Notes under the pieces: model-generated | What the model saw: the letters and a program-made list of their open reading frames with translations, nothing else | What the model was told of the DNA's origin: nothing | Databases searched by the model: none | Assembly (NCBI RefSeq): GCF_004745865.1 | Contig: NZ_SRKZ01000003.1 | Location: 310,001 to 374,000 of the forward strand | From: Hymenobacter wooponensis | GTDB lineage: Bacteria > Bacteroidota > Bacteroidia > Cytophagales > Hymenobacteraceae | Direction of reading: 5' to 3' | DNA: 64,000 nt | Made by a program: the position numbers and the translations under genes | Shown: positions 18,604-27,004 of the stretch, piece after piece | Layout of the letters: each line of letters opens with the position of its first letter | Position numbering within the stretch: the first letter of the stretch is position 1

Positions 18604-18735
18604 GTGTACCGTGAAACCTTACTAGAAGTTATTCCGGGTAAATCGAAGCAAAATGATGCTCTCAGCAAGGTGCAGGTCGACTGCTTCCAAACTGTACAAA
18701 AGGACCTTTCATTGCTTTTTACGCTTAATTACTGA
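18604..18735 (+). CDS. Possible small ORF of 43 codons
   Basis: A GTG at 18604 opens 43 codons ending in TGA (begins VYRETLLEVIPGKSKQNDAL, ends LSLLFTLNY). An AGAGGAG stretch lies 13 bases upstream. The frame is open back to a TAG at about 18555. Codon use is AT-richer than neighbouring genes. It may be a small gene, a remnant or chance. The rest of the 18494-18825 gap shows nothing. Confidence 0.22.
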   Translation: MYRETLLEVIPGKSKQNDALSKVQVDCFQTVQKDLSLLFTLNY

Positions 18736-18825
18736 GCCCTGGTTTTACATTTCTGCTGGATAAAGTCTTTTCAACACATTCTCATACACTTACAAGAAGC
18801 TTTGCACTGCAGAATTACGCTAAGG

Positions 18826-19548
18826 CTAAAATAATCCTAGCTCCAGCCCAGCAGACCAACGCGGTAACTCCGGGTAAATGGCTGAAGCAGCATCGGTAAA
18901 GGTATCGGTTAAACGGTACCTCACAACGGCCGCATAACGGTTAGAGCCTACACGAGCCCCCACCCCAGCAGGCCAGCGCCGCAGATAGGTTAGCCCCCGC
19001 TCGTGCACCACCGTGCGCGAAGCACCTTGTGCCCCTGGGCGGTCCTCATAGGCATGCACAGTGCCGGCTACCCACCCAGCCCAGCCAGTTAGATCGAGGT
19101 AGTGGCCTACCACATTGCCTCGGCGCCCAAAGTTTAGACGCACGTAGGGCTCCACTACCAGCTGATGCAAGATGAGAGCCTCACTGTAATGCTTACTGGC
19201 GGAGGGCAATATCTTATCGTCTGTTTGGGCCAGTGCGTAATTGAGGCGAGTATAGCGCAAATCAAAGCCCGTCGCCGCCTTGTTAGATAACCGGTATTTG
19301 TGCCGCACCCCCAACGAGTATTCTGCCGATTTGAACGCCCGTAGCTCCGCACCCGCACTGGCTGCTGAACCTACAATGGGCACATAGCTTACATACAGAT
19401 GCCGAAAAAAGGCCCGGTTGGGTCCGTAGGTAGCCCGCACTGTGTCTTGGCTAGTGTTAGAGCGGAGCAACACCCGTTGGGCATAGCTTTGCTGCGCCGC
19501 ACTAACAGTTAGTAGCACGGTGGTAAAAGCAACAGGGAGAAATCTCAT
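18826..19548 (-). CDS. Secreted outer-membrane beta-barrel-like protein
   Basis: The 240-residue protein has a signal peptide (MRFLPVAFTTVLLTVSAAQ, cleavage near YAQ). The body has alternating hydrophobic strands with Tyr- and Arg-rich turns (FRHLYVSYVPIVGSA, YSLGVRHKYRL, LVVEPYVRLNF) and ends in a strand finishing GLELGLF with a C-terminal Phe, typical of outer-membrane barrels. No named family is recognised. Its ATG overlaps the stop of the upstream subtilase gene in an ATGA, so the two are translationally coupled and probably act together at the surface. Confidence 0.75.
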   Translation of the reverse strand: MRFLPVAFTTVLLTVSAAQQSYAQRVLLRSNTSQDTVRATYGPNRAFFRHLYVSYVPIVGSAASAGAELRAFKSAEYSLGVRHKYRLSNKAATGFDLRYTRLNYALAQTDDKILPSASKHYSEALILHQLVVEPYVRLNFGRRGNVVGHYLDLTGWAGWVAGTVHAYEDRPGAQGASRTVVHERGLTYLRRWPAGVGARVGSNRYAAVVRYRLTDTFTDAASAIYPELPRWSAGLELGLF

Positions 19549-21356
19549 GAAGCAGAATACACTTGAGTGAAACCACGGTAGTGTACGCGCAGGACATCGC
19601 CCGGGCGCAGGCGCCGAAGTGGCACCCGCAATACGGCCCGCTGGCTTACTTCCAGCACCTGATACCGACGAACTACCCCAGCGGCATCTACTATTTGCCA
19701 ATACAGGTAATCTGGGTGGCCGGGGCCCAGCACTGGGTCGGGGTCGGGTGTATTTGAGGATGGCTGGTGGGGCACCTCTTGGCCAAGCTTGGCTACGGGT
19801 GGCGCTTCCGCTGGGTCGGGCGTAACGGCCCCAATAGAATCGGCGTAGAGCGGCAGCGTGCGCGCCGGAATGAGAGCCGCTTCTGGCCGAATAATGATGG
19901 CTACCGCCGAATCCTGACGCACAAAATCAAAAGAAGGCTTTATTGCTGCTCCCTGACTAGTGGCCTGCGTGAAGAACGCTGCCCGGGGCATGCCGTACCC
20001 GTGGGCATAATCAAAGTAAGGATAGAGGTTGCCTGACTGCTGGATCTTCTGGAACAGCGTCATGACGGGAAGGTCTCGCTGCTGCTGCAGCACACAGGCA
20101 GCAAAGCCCGCCATCAGGGGGCTTGAAAAGGAGGTTCCTTGCGTGCGCACGTAGCCGCCGGGGGCTGCTGCCATCACAGTGCCAAACGCGGATACGTTAG
20201 GCTTCAGCCGCTTATCAGCCGTTGGCCCATAGCTGCTGAAATCAATGTGCAGGTATGTGTCAGGATCGATACCGCCCACAGCCAGCACGGAGTCACCATC
20301 GGCAGGAGTACCCACCGTGCGCCACTGGTTATCGTCGCCGTCGTTGCCGGCCGCATTTACCACTAAAATTCCTTTGCGCACGGCTAGCTCAGCGGCCCGG
20401 GCTACTAGGCTGGTGCGGCCGTTCATTTGCTCGGGGAAGTAGCGCCGGGTTGTGTAACCCAAGGAAGAGTTGATGATGTCGGCGCCGTTGCGGTCAGCCC
20501 ATTCAGCGGCTGCCAACCAAGCCAGCTCTTCCGCATACCGCTCCCGATACATCTGCTCAGTGCGGGCCAGCAGAAACTCCGCTTGGGGTGCTAGGCCTAG
20601 GTATGTGCTATCGGGCAGGCGCCCCGCAATGCAGGAAAGCACTTCTGTGCCGTGCGTACCACCCTGGTACACAGAAGAAGTACGCTTCAGAAAATCGTAC
20701 GTACCCACAATAGCTTTCCGCCGCCGCAGGTGGGCAAAGGCTACGTGCTGATCAGCCCCATTGAAGCCTACATCAAAAATAGCAATGCGCACACCTTGCC
20801 CCGTTAGATGAGCCTGCTGGAAGTCTCGCCCCCCTAGGCTGGCTGTTTGGCGGCGGGCCAGCTGGCGGTCCAAGGCTGAGAGATCCATGGAAGCACCTAA
20901 TGCATCAGCCGAACGGGCAGCCGGTAACAACGTAGCCTCCGGCAAAGCTTCTACCGAGCGCACCCCAGGCAGCTGGCGTAACCGCGCAACCTGAGCAGAG
21001 GTAGACTGGCAGGCTACGGCATTAAACCACCTACTTACTAGCAGCACTGCCTGCACCTGCTGCTGTACACTCGCTACATACTCAGCGCGTACGGGAAAAT
21101 CGGTGCTATCGGCGGCGGGCAGGTGCTGACGCACCCGCCGTGCCTGCGCCTGAGGAGTGAAATATTGAGCCGGAGAAAATTTCGTCCCCTTCTTGTCTTT
21201 GAATACCACCCAGAACCGGCCTAGGCCAGGCTCTTCAGCAGCTGGAGCAGGCTGGGCAGCTACCGTAAGACCCGCTACCATCAGTGCACCCACTAATAGC
21301 ATTGGCCGGAGAAAAAGAGAAAGCGTAGACCGATACAAGCGAACCGAGAATAGCAA
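19545..21356 (-). CDS. Secreted subtilisin-like serine peptidase (S8)
   Basis: A 603-residue protein with a signal peptide (LLVGALMVAGLTVAAQ), an N-terminal propeptide (FWVVFKDKKGT to about residue 130), and an S8 catalytic domain. The triad is Asp in IAIFDVGFNG, His in GGTHGTEVLS and Ser in GTSFSSPLMAG; Asn in NAAGNDGDD forms the oxyanion hole. A ~150-residue C-terminal region with Pro-rich segments follows. It lacks a clear T9SS sorting domain, so its final location is unsure. Either the Met at 21356 or that at 21302 could be the start. Its stop overlaps the barrel-protein gene. Confidence 0.92.
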   Translation of the reverse strand: MLFSVRLYRSTLSLFLRPMLLVGALMVAGLTVAAQPAPAAEEPGLGRFWVVFKDKKGTKFSPAQYFTPQAQARRVRQHLPAADSTDFPVRAEYVASVQQQVQAVLLVSRWFNAVACQSTSAQVARLRQLPGVRSVEALPEATLLPAARSADALGASMDLSALDRQLARRQTASLGGRDFQQAHLTGQGVRIAIFDVGFNGADQHVAFAHLRRRKAIVGTYDFLKRTSSVYQGGTHGTEVLSCIAGRLPDSTYLGLAPQAEFLLARTEQMYRERYAEELAWLAAAEWADRNGADIINSSLGYTTRRYFPEQMNGRTSLVARAAELAVRKGILVVNAAGNDGDDNQWRTVGTPADGDSVLAVGGIDPDTYLHIDFSSYGPTADKRLKPNVSAFGTVMAAAPGGYVRTQGTSFSSPLMAGFAACVLQQQRDLPVMTLFQKIQQSGNLYPYFDYAHGYGMPRAAFFTQATSQGAAIKPSFDFVRQDSAVAIIIRPEAALIPARTLPLYADSIGAVTPDPAEAPPVAKLGQEVPHQPSSNTPDPDPVLGPGHPDYLYWQIVDAAGVVRRYQVLEVSQRAVLRVPLRRLRPGDVLRVHYRGFTQVYSAS

Positions 21357-22434
21357 CGTGTAAACCTGATAAAAGCCCTACAAGGTACGGGAAATGCATG
21401 GTAGCGATGCAAAAGTTAGCTCAACCAGCCTATTAGCCATTTTACCCACAACCCCGTACTGCAACAGTCCTCAAGGCAATCGGATTAAAAATAGATCAGA
21501 CAATTTCCAATTCATAAAAGCTGTACTGAATACAGTAAGGAAATGTGCTATAGTTCGGGACGTTGTACCTATGAAACAAGAGTACTATCTATCATTACAC
21601 ATCGAGTGCCTGATATAATTTTTCATTACACCACCCGGTAACACGCATATCTCGGAGCTATCAAAGCATATTGCTACAACGTTATTTTTAAGGCCTTTAT
21701 TGAGCTTAACGCTATAATACGCGCTTCTTGAAGGCATGAAAGTTCTTATGCTTAGCCTAGCTGACTATTCTAGCAATGTATTTAGTGCTATTGCCAAACA
21801 CATTCCTACCGCCGACATGCGCTTGTTTAGTACTTCAAAAAAGTATTGAAAGTGGCAGCTCAGCGAAATATCTAGAAATGCATAAACAGAGTTTCAATCC
21901 CAAACTCTATTATTCTTGAGTATACAAACCAGCTATTTCACCACTCAGATAAGCTCTTACCAATTCCAATAGATGTTGCGTACGTCTAATGCTCCTACAC
22001 TAAACGTTTTTTCGACTATATGATGTGTGCCGTTGTCGGCTTATTACTGTTAGATGACTCTATAATTTACACAGCACAATGTATTGCTAGCAAAGCTCCT
22101 CGGTGGCCCACCCTTGGCTGCTGACGAAACCGCTTAATATTATTAACAAGTGCCTGTAAAACAGAATCTTAAATAAAATAACTATGTAACTCAACGTGCA
22201 TTAGCACAATTTTAAATTCTTGTAAATCTTATTTCTCACTGTGCCATTAGTAAGTAGCAATATTTGCTCTACATGATGATACCGGACGTAATAGCCGTTC
22301 TGCACTTCGTAAAGCATACATGTTAGCCTATTCTGATTATAAAAATTATTTATTCAGCCTATTACAAACATTAGTTGCCTTGCATACGTTTTTATTACAC
22401 CTTTGAAAATCATTTACACTAACTACACTAAGAC
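21357..22434. other. AT-rich island with no intact gene
   Basis: About 1.08 kb is visibly AT-richer than the flanks and contains no GGCCTAG/CTAGGCC, a heptamer common nearly everywhere else in the window. It holds a decayed gene (21736-21989) and, at its right end, the upstream region of an AT-hook gene. A 74-codon open frame at 21394-21618 has no protein-like character. I see no tRNA, transposase or direct repeats at its ends. Confidence 0.6.
21736..21989 (+). pseudogene. Decayed gene fragment with a glycosyltransferase-like start
   Basis: Three consecutive plus-strand segments in different frames read like one protein. The first (ATG at 21736) gives MKVLMLSLADYSSNVFSAIA and stops at TGA 21847-21849. 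The second, shifted +1 (from 21848), gives ESGSSAKYLEMHKQSFNPKL and stops at 21917-21919. The third, shifted +1 again (from 21918), gives EYTNQLFHHSDKLLPIPIDV and stops at 21987. The opening M-K-V-L-M-L-x-x-x-D-Y resembles the first strand of GT-B glycosyltransferases, but the match is weak. Two frameshifts and no downstream domain indicate a dead remnant. Confidence 0.4.
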
Positions 22435-22668
22435 ATGGCCGCCCCCGACCTCAATAAGCTACAGCAGATTCTGGCAAATGCAGAAGAAAATGAATTCGTA
22501 ATCAGCCAGATTCGCAAGAATATGTCGAAGGTGGCTGAGCTGATTGCAGAAGTTAATACTATGCTAGAGCCCGGCTTTAAGCCCGAGCGCAAAGAGCGTA
22601 AGCCCCGCGCCGTATCTGCTACTGGCAAGCGCCCCGGCCGCCCAAGAAAAAGCGAAACTCCTGCTTAA
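22435..22668 (+). CDS. Small AT-hook protein with helical N-terminus
   Basis: A 77-residue protein. Residues 1-46 look like one long helix or short coiled coil (LNKLQQILANAEENEFVISQ, then KNMSKVAELIAEVNTML). Residues 47-77 are basic and end in KRPGRPRKSETPA, whose PGRPRK core is an AT-hook that binds the minor groove of AT-rich DNA. The architecture suggests a small dimeric nucleoid-associated or regulatory protein. It lies directly downstream of a 1.08-kb AT-rich island, which could contain its own binding sites. A strong terminator follows, so it is monocistronic. Function is inferred from the motif only. Confidence 0.75.
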   Translation: MAAPDLNKLQQILANAEENEFVISQIRKNMSKVAELIAEVNTMLEPGFKPERKERKPRAVSATGKRPGRPRKSETPA

Positions 22669-22687
22669 TTAATTAAGTAGATTTGAC

Positions 22688-22729
22688 AAAAAGGCCCGAA
22701 AAGCTACTTGCTTTTCGAGCCTTTTTTTG
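22688..22729. terminator. Terminator after the AT-hook gene
   Basis: AAAAAGGC-CGAAAAGC pairs with GCTTTTCG-GCCTTTTTTT across one mismatch. It separates convergent genes and can act in both directions. Confidence 0.87.
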
Positions 22730-22741
22730 TTTCAACCAGAT

Positions 22742-23275
22742 TTAATTAAGTGTAAACTCACCTATTTTCTCCCACTGTTGTCCACTGTGCCGGAATAATT
22801 GTAGCGCCTTTATCTCAAAAGTTGCCGCGTATTCGCGCTGATTAAATTCCTGCTGCAGCTTGGGTACTTCCGAGGGAGGTAAGTCGCGGGTAGCAAGAGT
22901 CATATGCGGGGTAAATGGCCGGTTTTCGGGTTGAATAGTGGGGAGCCGATGCGCGCACCACGCTTGCAGAGCCGCATGCAGCTCCAGTAAAGGCTCCGCG
23001 TTTACTACCTGCACAAACAAGGTCCGCTTCCCGAACCAGGAAAAATTACGGAGCCCAACCGTGATGGCTGAACGGCTACGGGCAAACTCCTCTAGGGCAG
23101 CTGCTGCTTCTGCTTCAAACTCATTAGGCTGGCGGGTAGGTGGAATAAGGGTGATATGCGGAGGCAGCCGCACCGCATTGCGGCTGCCAGTGCGCACATG
23201 CACCTCTTGTTTCAGGGCCCACACCTGGCCTAGCACTGGCTCGGGGGGTAACACGGCTACCAAATACAAGTTCAT
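22742..23275 (-). CDS. 2'-5' RNA ligase / 2H phosphoesterase family protein
   Basis: A 177-residue protein of the 2H phosphoesterase superfamily with the two defining motifs: LPPHITLIPP near residue 40 and FTPHMTLATRD near residue 125. Both catalytic histidines are present, so it should be active. Members open or close 2',3'-cyclic or 2'-5' phosphodiester linkages in RNA, but the natural substrate of bacterial homologues is uncertain. It starts MNLYLVAVLPP, as the family does. It is a single gene convergent with the AT-hook gene. Confidence 0.88.
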   Translation of the reverse strand: MNLYLVAVLPPEPVLGQVWALKQEVHVRTGSRNAVRLPPHITLIPPTRQPNEFEAEAAAALEEFARSRSAITVGLRNFSWFGKRTLFVQVVNAEPLLELHAALQAWCAHRLPTIQPENRPFTPHMTLATRDLPPSEVPKLQQEFNQREYAATFEIKALQLFRHSGQQWEKIGEFTLN

Positions 23276-23437
23276 ATTCCACTGGGCGCTAATCAGCTCG
23301 CCTTGCTTGCCCTTACGCCTCTAGAGGCCGGAATGATACGTGGTGAAATGCAAAGAGCTGCAACCGCGCCACTTGCCAAGGGAGTAGGCTTGTGGGCGGC
23401 CGCAGCTCTTTACGGCACTTTTAGCAGTGCTATTGGC

Positions 23438-24838
23438 CTAGAGGCCGTATTTGCTCATAAGATAAATTAACGCGGCCATGCTAGCTCCACCCAGCTCCAA
23501 CTCGCGCCGGTTTATCTTATCAAAGGTATCGGCGGCGGTGTGGTGAATATCGAAGTAGCGCTGCGAGTCGCACTCGTAACCAATCAGGGCTTTGGCTTGG
23601 CCCTTCAGGGGGCCAATGTCGGTACCGGCATGGCCAGGCGCAAACTCACCGCTGCCATAGGGCACGAACAACGGCTGCCACTGCTGCACTTTACGCACGG
23701 TAGCGGGCTCAGCCTCAATGTTGAAGCCACGGGGTGTGAACCCGCCGCCATCCGACTCCATTGCGGCCAAATGCTTTTCGCCAGCGCTCTTAGCCAGCTC
23801 AGCATACTTGTTGCCACCACGGGTACCATTCTCTTCGTTCATAAAGAGCACGGCACGCACGGTCCGCTCAGGGCGTAGGCCACTCGCTTTCAACAGGCGT
23901 AATACTTCCATGCTCTGCACGCAGCCAGTGCCATCGTCGTGGGCACCTTGAGCTAGGTCCCAGGAATCGAGGTGACCACCTACGGTGATGATTTCATCGG
24001 GGTATTTAGAGCCCTTGATCTCCCCCACCACATTATAACTTTTCACTTCGGGTAAGGTCTGGCAGCTCATTTCCAGCTCCACAGTCAGGCTTTTATCGGC
24101 TTTCAGTAGTTGGCTGAGCTCATCGGCGCCGTTGGTGCTGAGAGCAGCGGCAGGCACCTGGGTTACACCATCTTCGTAGCGCATGGTGCCGGTATGCGGA
24201 AAGTCGTCGTGGGCCAGAGAAAGGCTGCGGACGAGGGCACCTACCGCACCCCGCTTAGCCGCCTCAGCGGCACCGCTCCGACGCTGGTCGCCAGCTTCTC
24301 CGTACGCCCGACCCGTTTCAACATAGAGCGGATTCATGGGACGGTTGAAAAACACGAACTTGCCTTTCACTTGGTCGGCGGGCAGGGCAGCCAGTTCCTG
24401 CATACTCTTCACCTCCACCACCTGAGCTTTGAGCTTGCCGTTGGTACCCACCGAGCCACCCAGCGCACACACATTCAGCGCAATACCTTTGCCTTTGGTG
24501 CCGCGCACCTGCGCTTTTTCCTTGGCCCCTCGCACCCAGTGGGGCACCATCACCTCCTGCAGGTATACCCGGTCGAGGCCCATTTTTTCCATGGTGGTTT
24601 TGCCCCACTGCACTGCTTTTTCTGCCTCCGGCGAGCCGCTCAGGCGCCCTCCAATGGTGCCCGTCAGCTCGCGCAGATTGTTGTAGCTCTGTCCGTGGGC
24701 CAAGGCCTCATCATAGATTTTGCGGATGTTGAGCGAATCAATGGTGTTGATGCGCGCAGACTGCGCCGAAGCCACCAACGGAGCAGCCGGCAGCACAGCC
24801 GCTAGCAATAAAGTGCGGCAAAGAGAAGGAATACGCAT
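23438..24838 (-). CDS. Secreted M28 family metallopeptidase with PA domain
   Basis: A 466-residue protein with a signal peptide (TLLLAAVLPAAPLVASAQ). After an N-terminal helix region, residues ~110-250 form a protease-associated insert, and the catalytic M28 domain follows. Zinc ligands are visible as VGGHLDSWD, GAHDDGTG, FMNEENGTRGG (catalytic and metal Glu) and DIHHTAADT. The family includes secreted aminopeptidases and carboxypeptidases with a co-catalytic zinc pair. Export to the periplasm or beyond is expected; there is no T9SS sorting domain. The start at 24838 is chosen because the upstream 10 codons add nothing to the signal peptide. Confidence 0.92.
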   Translation of the reverse strand: MRIPSLCRTLLLAAVLPAAPLVASAQSARINTIDSLNIRKIYDEALAHGQSYNNLRELTGTIGGRLSGSPEAEKAVQWGKTTMEKMGLDRVYLQEVMVPHWVRGAKEKAQVRGTKGKGIALNVCALGGSVGTNGKLKAQVVEVKSMQELAALPADQVKGKFVFFNRPMNPLYVETGRAYGEAGDQRRSGAAEAAKRGAVGALVRSLSLAHDDFPHTGTMRYEDGVTQVPAAALSTNGADELSQLLKADKSLTVELEMSCQTLPEVKSYNVVGEIKGSKYPDEIITVGGHLDSWDLAQGAHDDGTGCVQSMEVLRLLKASGLRPERTVRAVLFMNEENGTRGGNKYAELAKSAGEKHLAAMESDGGGFTPRGFNIEAEPATVRKVQQWQPLFVPYGSGEFAPGHAGTDIGPLKGQAKALIGYECDSQRYFDIHHTAADTFDKINRRELELGGASMAALIYLMSKYGL

Positions 24839-24950
24839 AGAAAGGAACAGGAAGAGGTACGCGAACAAAAGTGCGCAATAGAAGCGAAAAAGCCGTGCAG
24901 GTTGCAGGCAGATGGCCTAGAATAGCGCTTGACACTTCTAGGCCCCTTGC

Positions 24951-26330
24951 TTACAAACAGCCACGCGAAGGTGCGGTAGTAACCACCGTTGTGTTGACAG
25001 TTATATAGGTACTGTACGGGGTAAGTGGAGCTACATTATCAACGGGCAGTGGGGCAATGGGCAGGTCGCCGGGTATTGTTATTGGCAATGGCATACTTGG
25101 CTCCTGGCACAGCCGGTCGTCGGTGAGGCTTGCTTTAAACCAACCCATGTTAGATACCGTGCTTTGAGAAGCGGCCACGTTACCCAGACCATATAACCGG
25201 CCCCGCGCATCGCGCGTCAGGGCAAGCCCATAGTCGCTCACCCCATTAGGGAACGAGCCTATTCGCTGAACACGGATGGCATTACCTTGAGCATCGAGAT
25301 GGTAGAGTACCCGTTCAGCTTGTGACGTCCCGGGGGTTGAAAACTGAAAAACCGCTACATCAGTCCCCTCATCACGTGGAAGTATGGTAGCCAGAGCAGC
25401 CTTAATTTGGACTACGCGAGAGCTAATGCTAGCGCCATCGGAGGTTACCTGGGCCTGCATGATTCCACGCTCCTCTGGCCACCACATCCGTAACGAACCA
25501 TCAGGCAGGGCGTGCAGAAAAATGTTGGGCGGGTACGGGAAACGGGCGGCTGCCCCCGTAATACGACGGGCCCACGTTACTTCTCCCTGCTCATTCAGCT
25601 TAAAAAGGGAATATGCACTTTGGCGTTGATAGTCGCCGGTAAGTACGGCATAGCCTCCCTTAGGCAATTCCGCCACTACCGGCGAAGAACAAATGGAAGA
25701 CAGATTATACTGCCAGCTCCACTGGATAGTGCCAGTAGCCGAAATTTTCAGCAAGCGAAACTCCTGATCATAGCCGGTGAAACTAGCAGCTACGGGAATC
25801 AGGAATCCGCCATCGGAGGTAGCAATGGGCGGTGAAATGGCACGTGAGCTTAATTGATACGGCATGTAGGTCATTTCCTGAGCCCATTCTACCATGCCTT
25901 GCTCATTCAGCCGGGCAATGAGCACCCCACCAAACAGCGGCTTGGCCCCCACAAGTAACCCGCCCTGACCAGGACGGCGGGCAAACTGGATGCCGTCAGA
26001 AACTGCTCCGATTTGGTAATTGCGAGCCCAATTTACCGCTCCTGCCGTATCTAGTTGCGCAATGAAAACACCCGTATTGTTTTCATTACTGTAGGCCAGG
26101 CGTTCAGCCCGAGAGGAGCTAACGGCCCATAGTGGGTCGCTTTCAGTGCGGCCAGCCGTTAATAATAAAGCGGTTTTTGGATAAGCACCCGTAACGCTTC
26201 CCAGTAACAGCTGAGAGCCCGGGGTTTTAGCAGGTTGCGGATCTGTTTCAGGTTTAGCCTCACGGTGACAGCTCGCTCCCAACAAAGCCAAACTAAACGC
26301 TCCAACCAGCGTTAATTTTCTGTAATACAT
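24951..26330 (-). CDS. Hypothetical lipoprotein, beta-propeller-like
   Basis: A 459-residue protein with a lipoprotein signal (LVGAFSLALLGASC). The body contains repeats of the type D/N-x-x-G-x-x-x-W-A (LDTAGAVNWARNY, LNEQGMVEWAQEM, ISATGTIQWSWQY, LNEQGEVTWARRI), spaced about 50-60 residues apart and each followed by a Gly-rich turn, as in predicted seven-bladed propellers. The C-terminal ~50 residues are Pro- and Thr-rich. No catalytic motif is visible. The Met at 26330 begins the signal. It precedes a histidine phosphatase gene on the same strand, 30 bases away, so the two may be co-transcribed. The role is unknown. Confidence 0.72.
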   Translation of the reverse strand: MYYRKLTLVGAFSLALLGASCHREAKPETDPQPAKTPGSQLLLGSVTGAYPKTALLLTAGRTESDPLWAVSSSRAERLAYSNENNTGVFIAQLDTAGAVNWARNYQIGAVSDGIQFARRPGQGGLLVGAKPLFGGVLIARLNEQGMVEWAQEMTYMPYQLSSRAISPPIATSDGGFLIPVAASFTGYDQEFRLLKISATGTIQWSWQYNLSSICSSPVVAELPKGGYAVLTGDYQRQSAYSLFKLNEQGEVTWARRITGAAARFPYPPNIFLHALPDGSLRMWWPEERGIMQAQVTSDGASISSRVVQIKAALATILPRDEGTDVAVFQFSTPGTSQAERVLYHLDAQGNAIRVQRIGSFPNGVSDYGLALTRDARGRLYGLGNVAASQSTVSNMGWFKASLTDDRLCQEPSMPLPITIPGDLPIAPLPVDNVAPLTPYSTYITVNTTVVTTAPSRGCL

Positions 26331-26360
26331 TCTACTTAGCAATTACAAATAGCTGTTGCG

Positions 26361-26915
26361 CTACTTACCGGCACCATAACGGCGGGCTACGGCCGTGGAG
26401 GCTTTGGTAGAATCTCGCGGCACGGTTACCTCCAGCAAGTAGTTATAATCATTATCCCCAACGGCAGGCACCGGGCGCTTTGCCCCCAGGGCTTCGGCGG
26501 TTTCTAAAATAGTATTGGAGTGGCCTACCACCAGCACGGCTTTTCCAGGGTACTCGCGCCGGATGCGAGAGGCTAACTTGGGCAGCTGCCGGGCGTCGTA
26601 GACCTCCACGGGAATCTGCAGCTGCGTTGCTAATGGCACCGCCGTTGTGCGGGTACGGATGGTATTCGTGCTGAACACCATGGCAACGGGTCGGGGTGCT
26701 TTCACCAACTCCTCACGCAGAGCCTGGGCCCGCTTTTGCCCTACCTCGGTTAGGGCGGGGTCAGCTAGGCCGGGCGTAGGGTCTTTCTCGGCATGGCGCA
26801 CGATGTACACCGTGGTGGGTCCGGCCGCGGTGCCCAAGTGCATAGAGCTGCCGCAGCTGCTCAACAGAGTTACTAACAGCACTAACCAACACAGCGGGTT
26901 CAGGAAATTTTTCAT
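26361..26915 (-). CDS. Histidine phosphatase superfamily lipoprotein
   Basis: The 184-residue protein has a lipoprotein signal (LVTLLSSC, Cys21) and one branch-1 histidine phosphatase domain. The phospho-accepting His is in YIVRHAEKD, a conserved Arg appears in TNTIRTRTTA, and the second catalytic His is in VVGHSNTILE. The short form resembles SixA-like phosphatases. The lipid anchor places it in the periplasm or on the outer membrane. It may be transcribed with the downstream propeller-like lipoprotein. The substrate cannot be read from sequence. Confidence 0.88.
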   Translation of the reverse strand: MKNFLNPLCWLVLLVTLLSSCGSSMHLGTAAGPTTVYIVRHAEKDPTPGLADPALTEVGQKRAQALREELVKAPRPVAMVFSTNTIRTRTTAVPLATQLQIPVEVYDARQLPKLASRIRREYPGKAVLVVGHSNTILETAEALGAKRPVPAVGDNDYNYLLEVTVPRDSTKASTAVARRYGAGK

Positions 26916-27004
26916 CTACCAAGTAGAGTCAGTAATAAGCTAATAGAGAAACAGGTGCTCTGGAAAGTGGCCTAGCCCTACGTTAGATTACCTCAGGCAA
27001 TTAC

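Noticed and set aside
21394..21618. A 74-codon frame in the AT-rich island
   Set aside because: No hydrophobic pattern, domain or start context; AT-rich DNA gives such frames by chance less often but the translation is not protein-like.
24110..24805. A 231-codon frame opposite the M28 peptidase gene
   Set aside because: It is the complement of a well-supported gene; such frames are common in GC-rich coding DNA.
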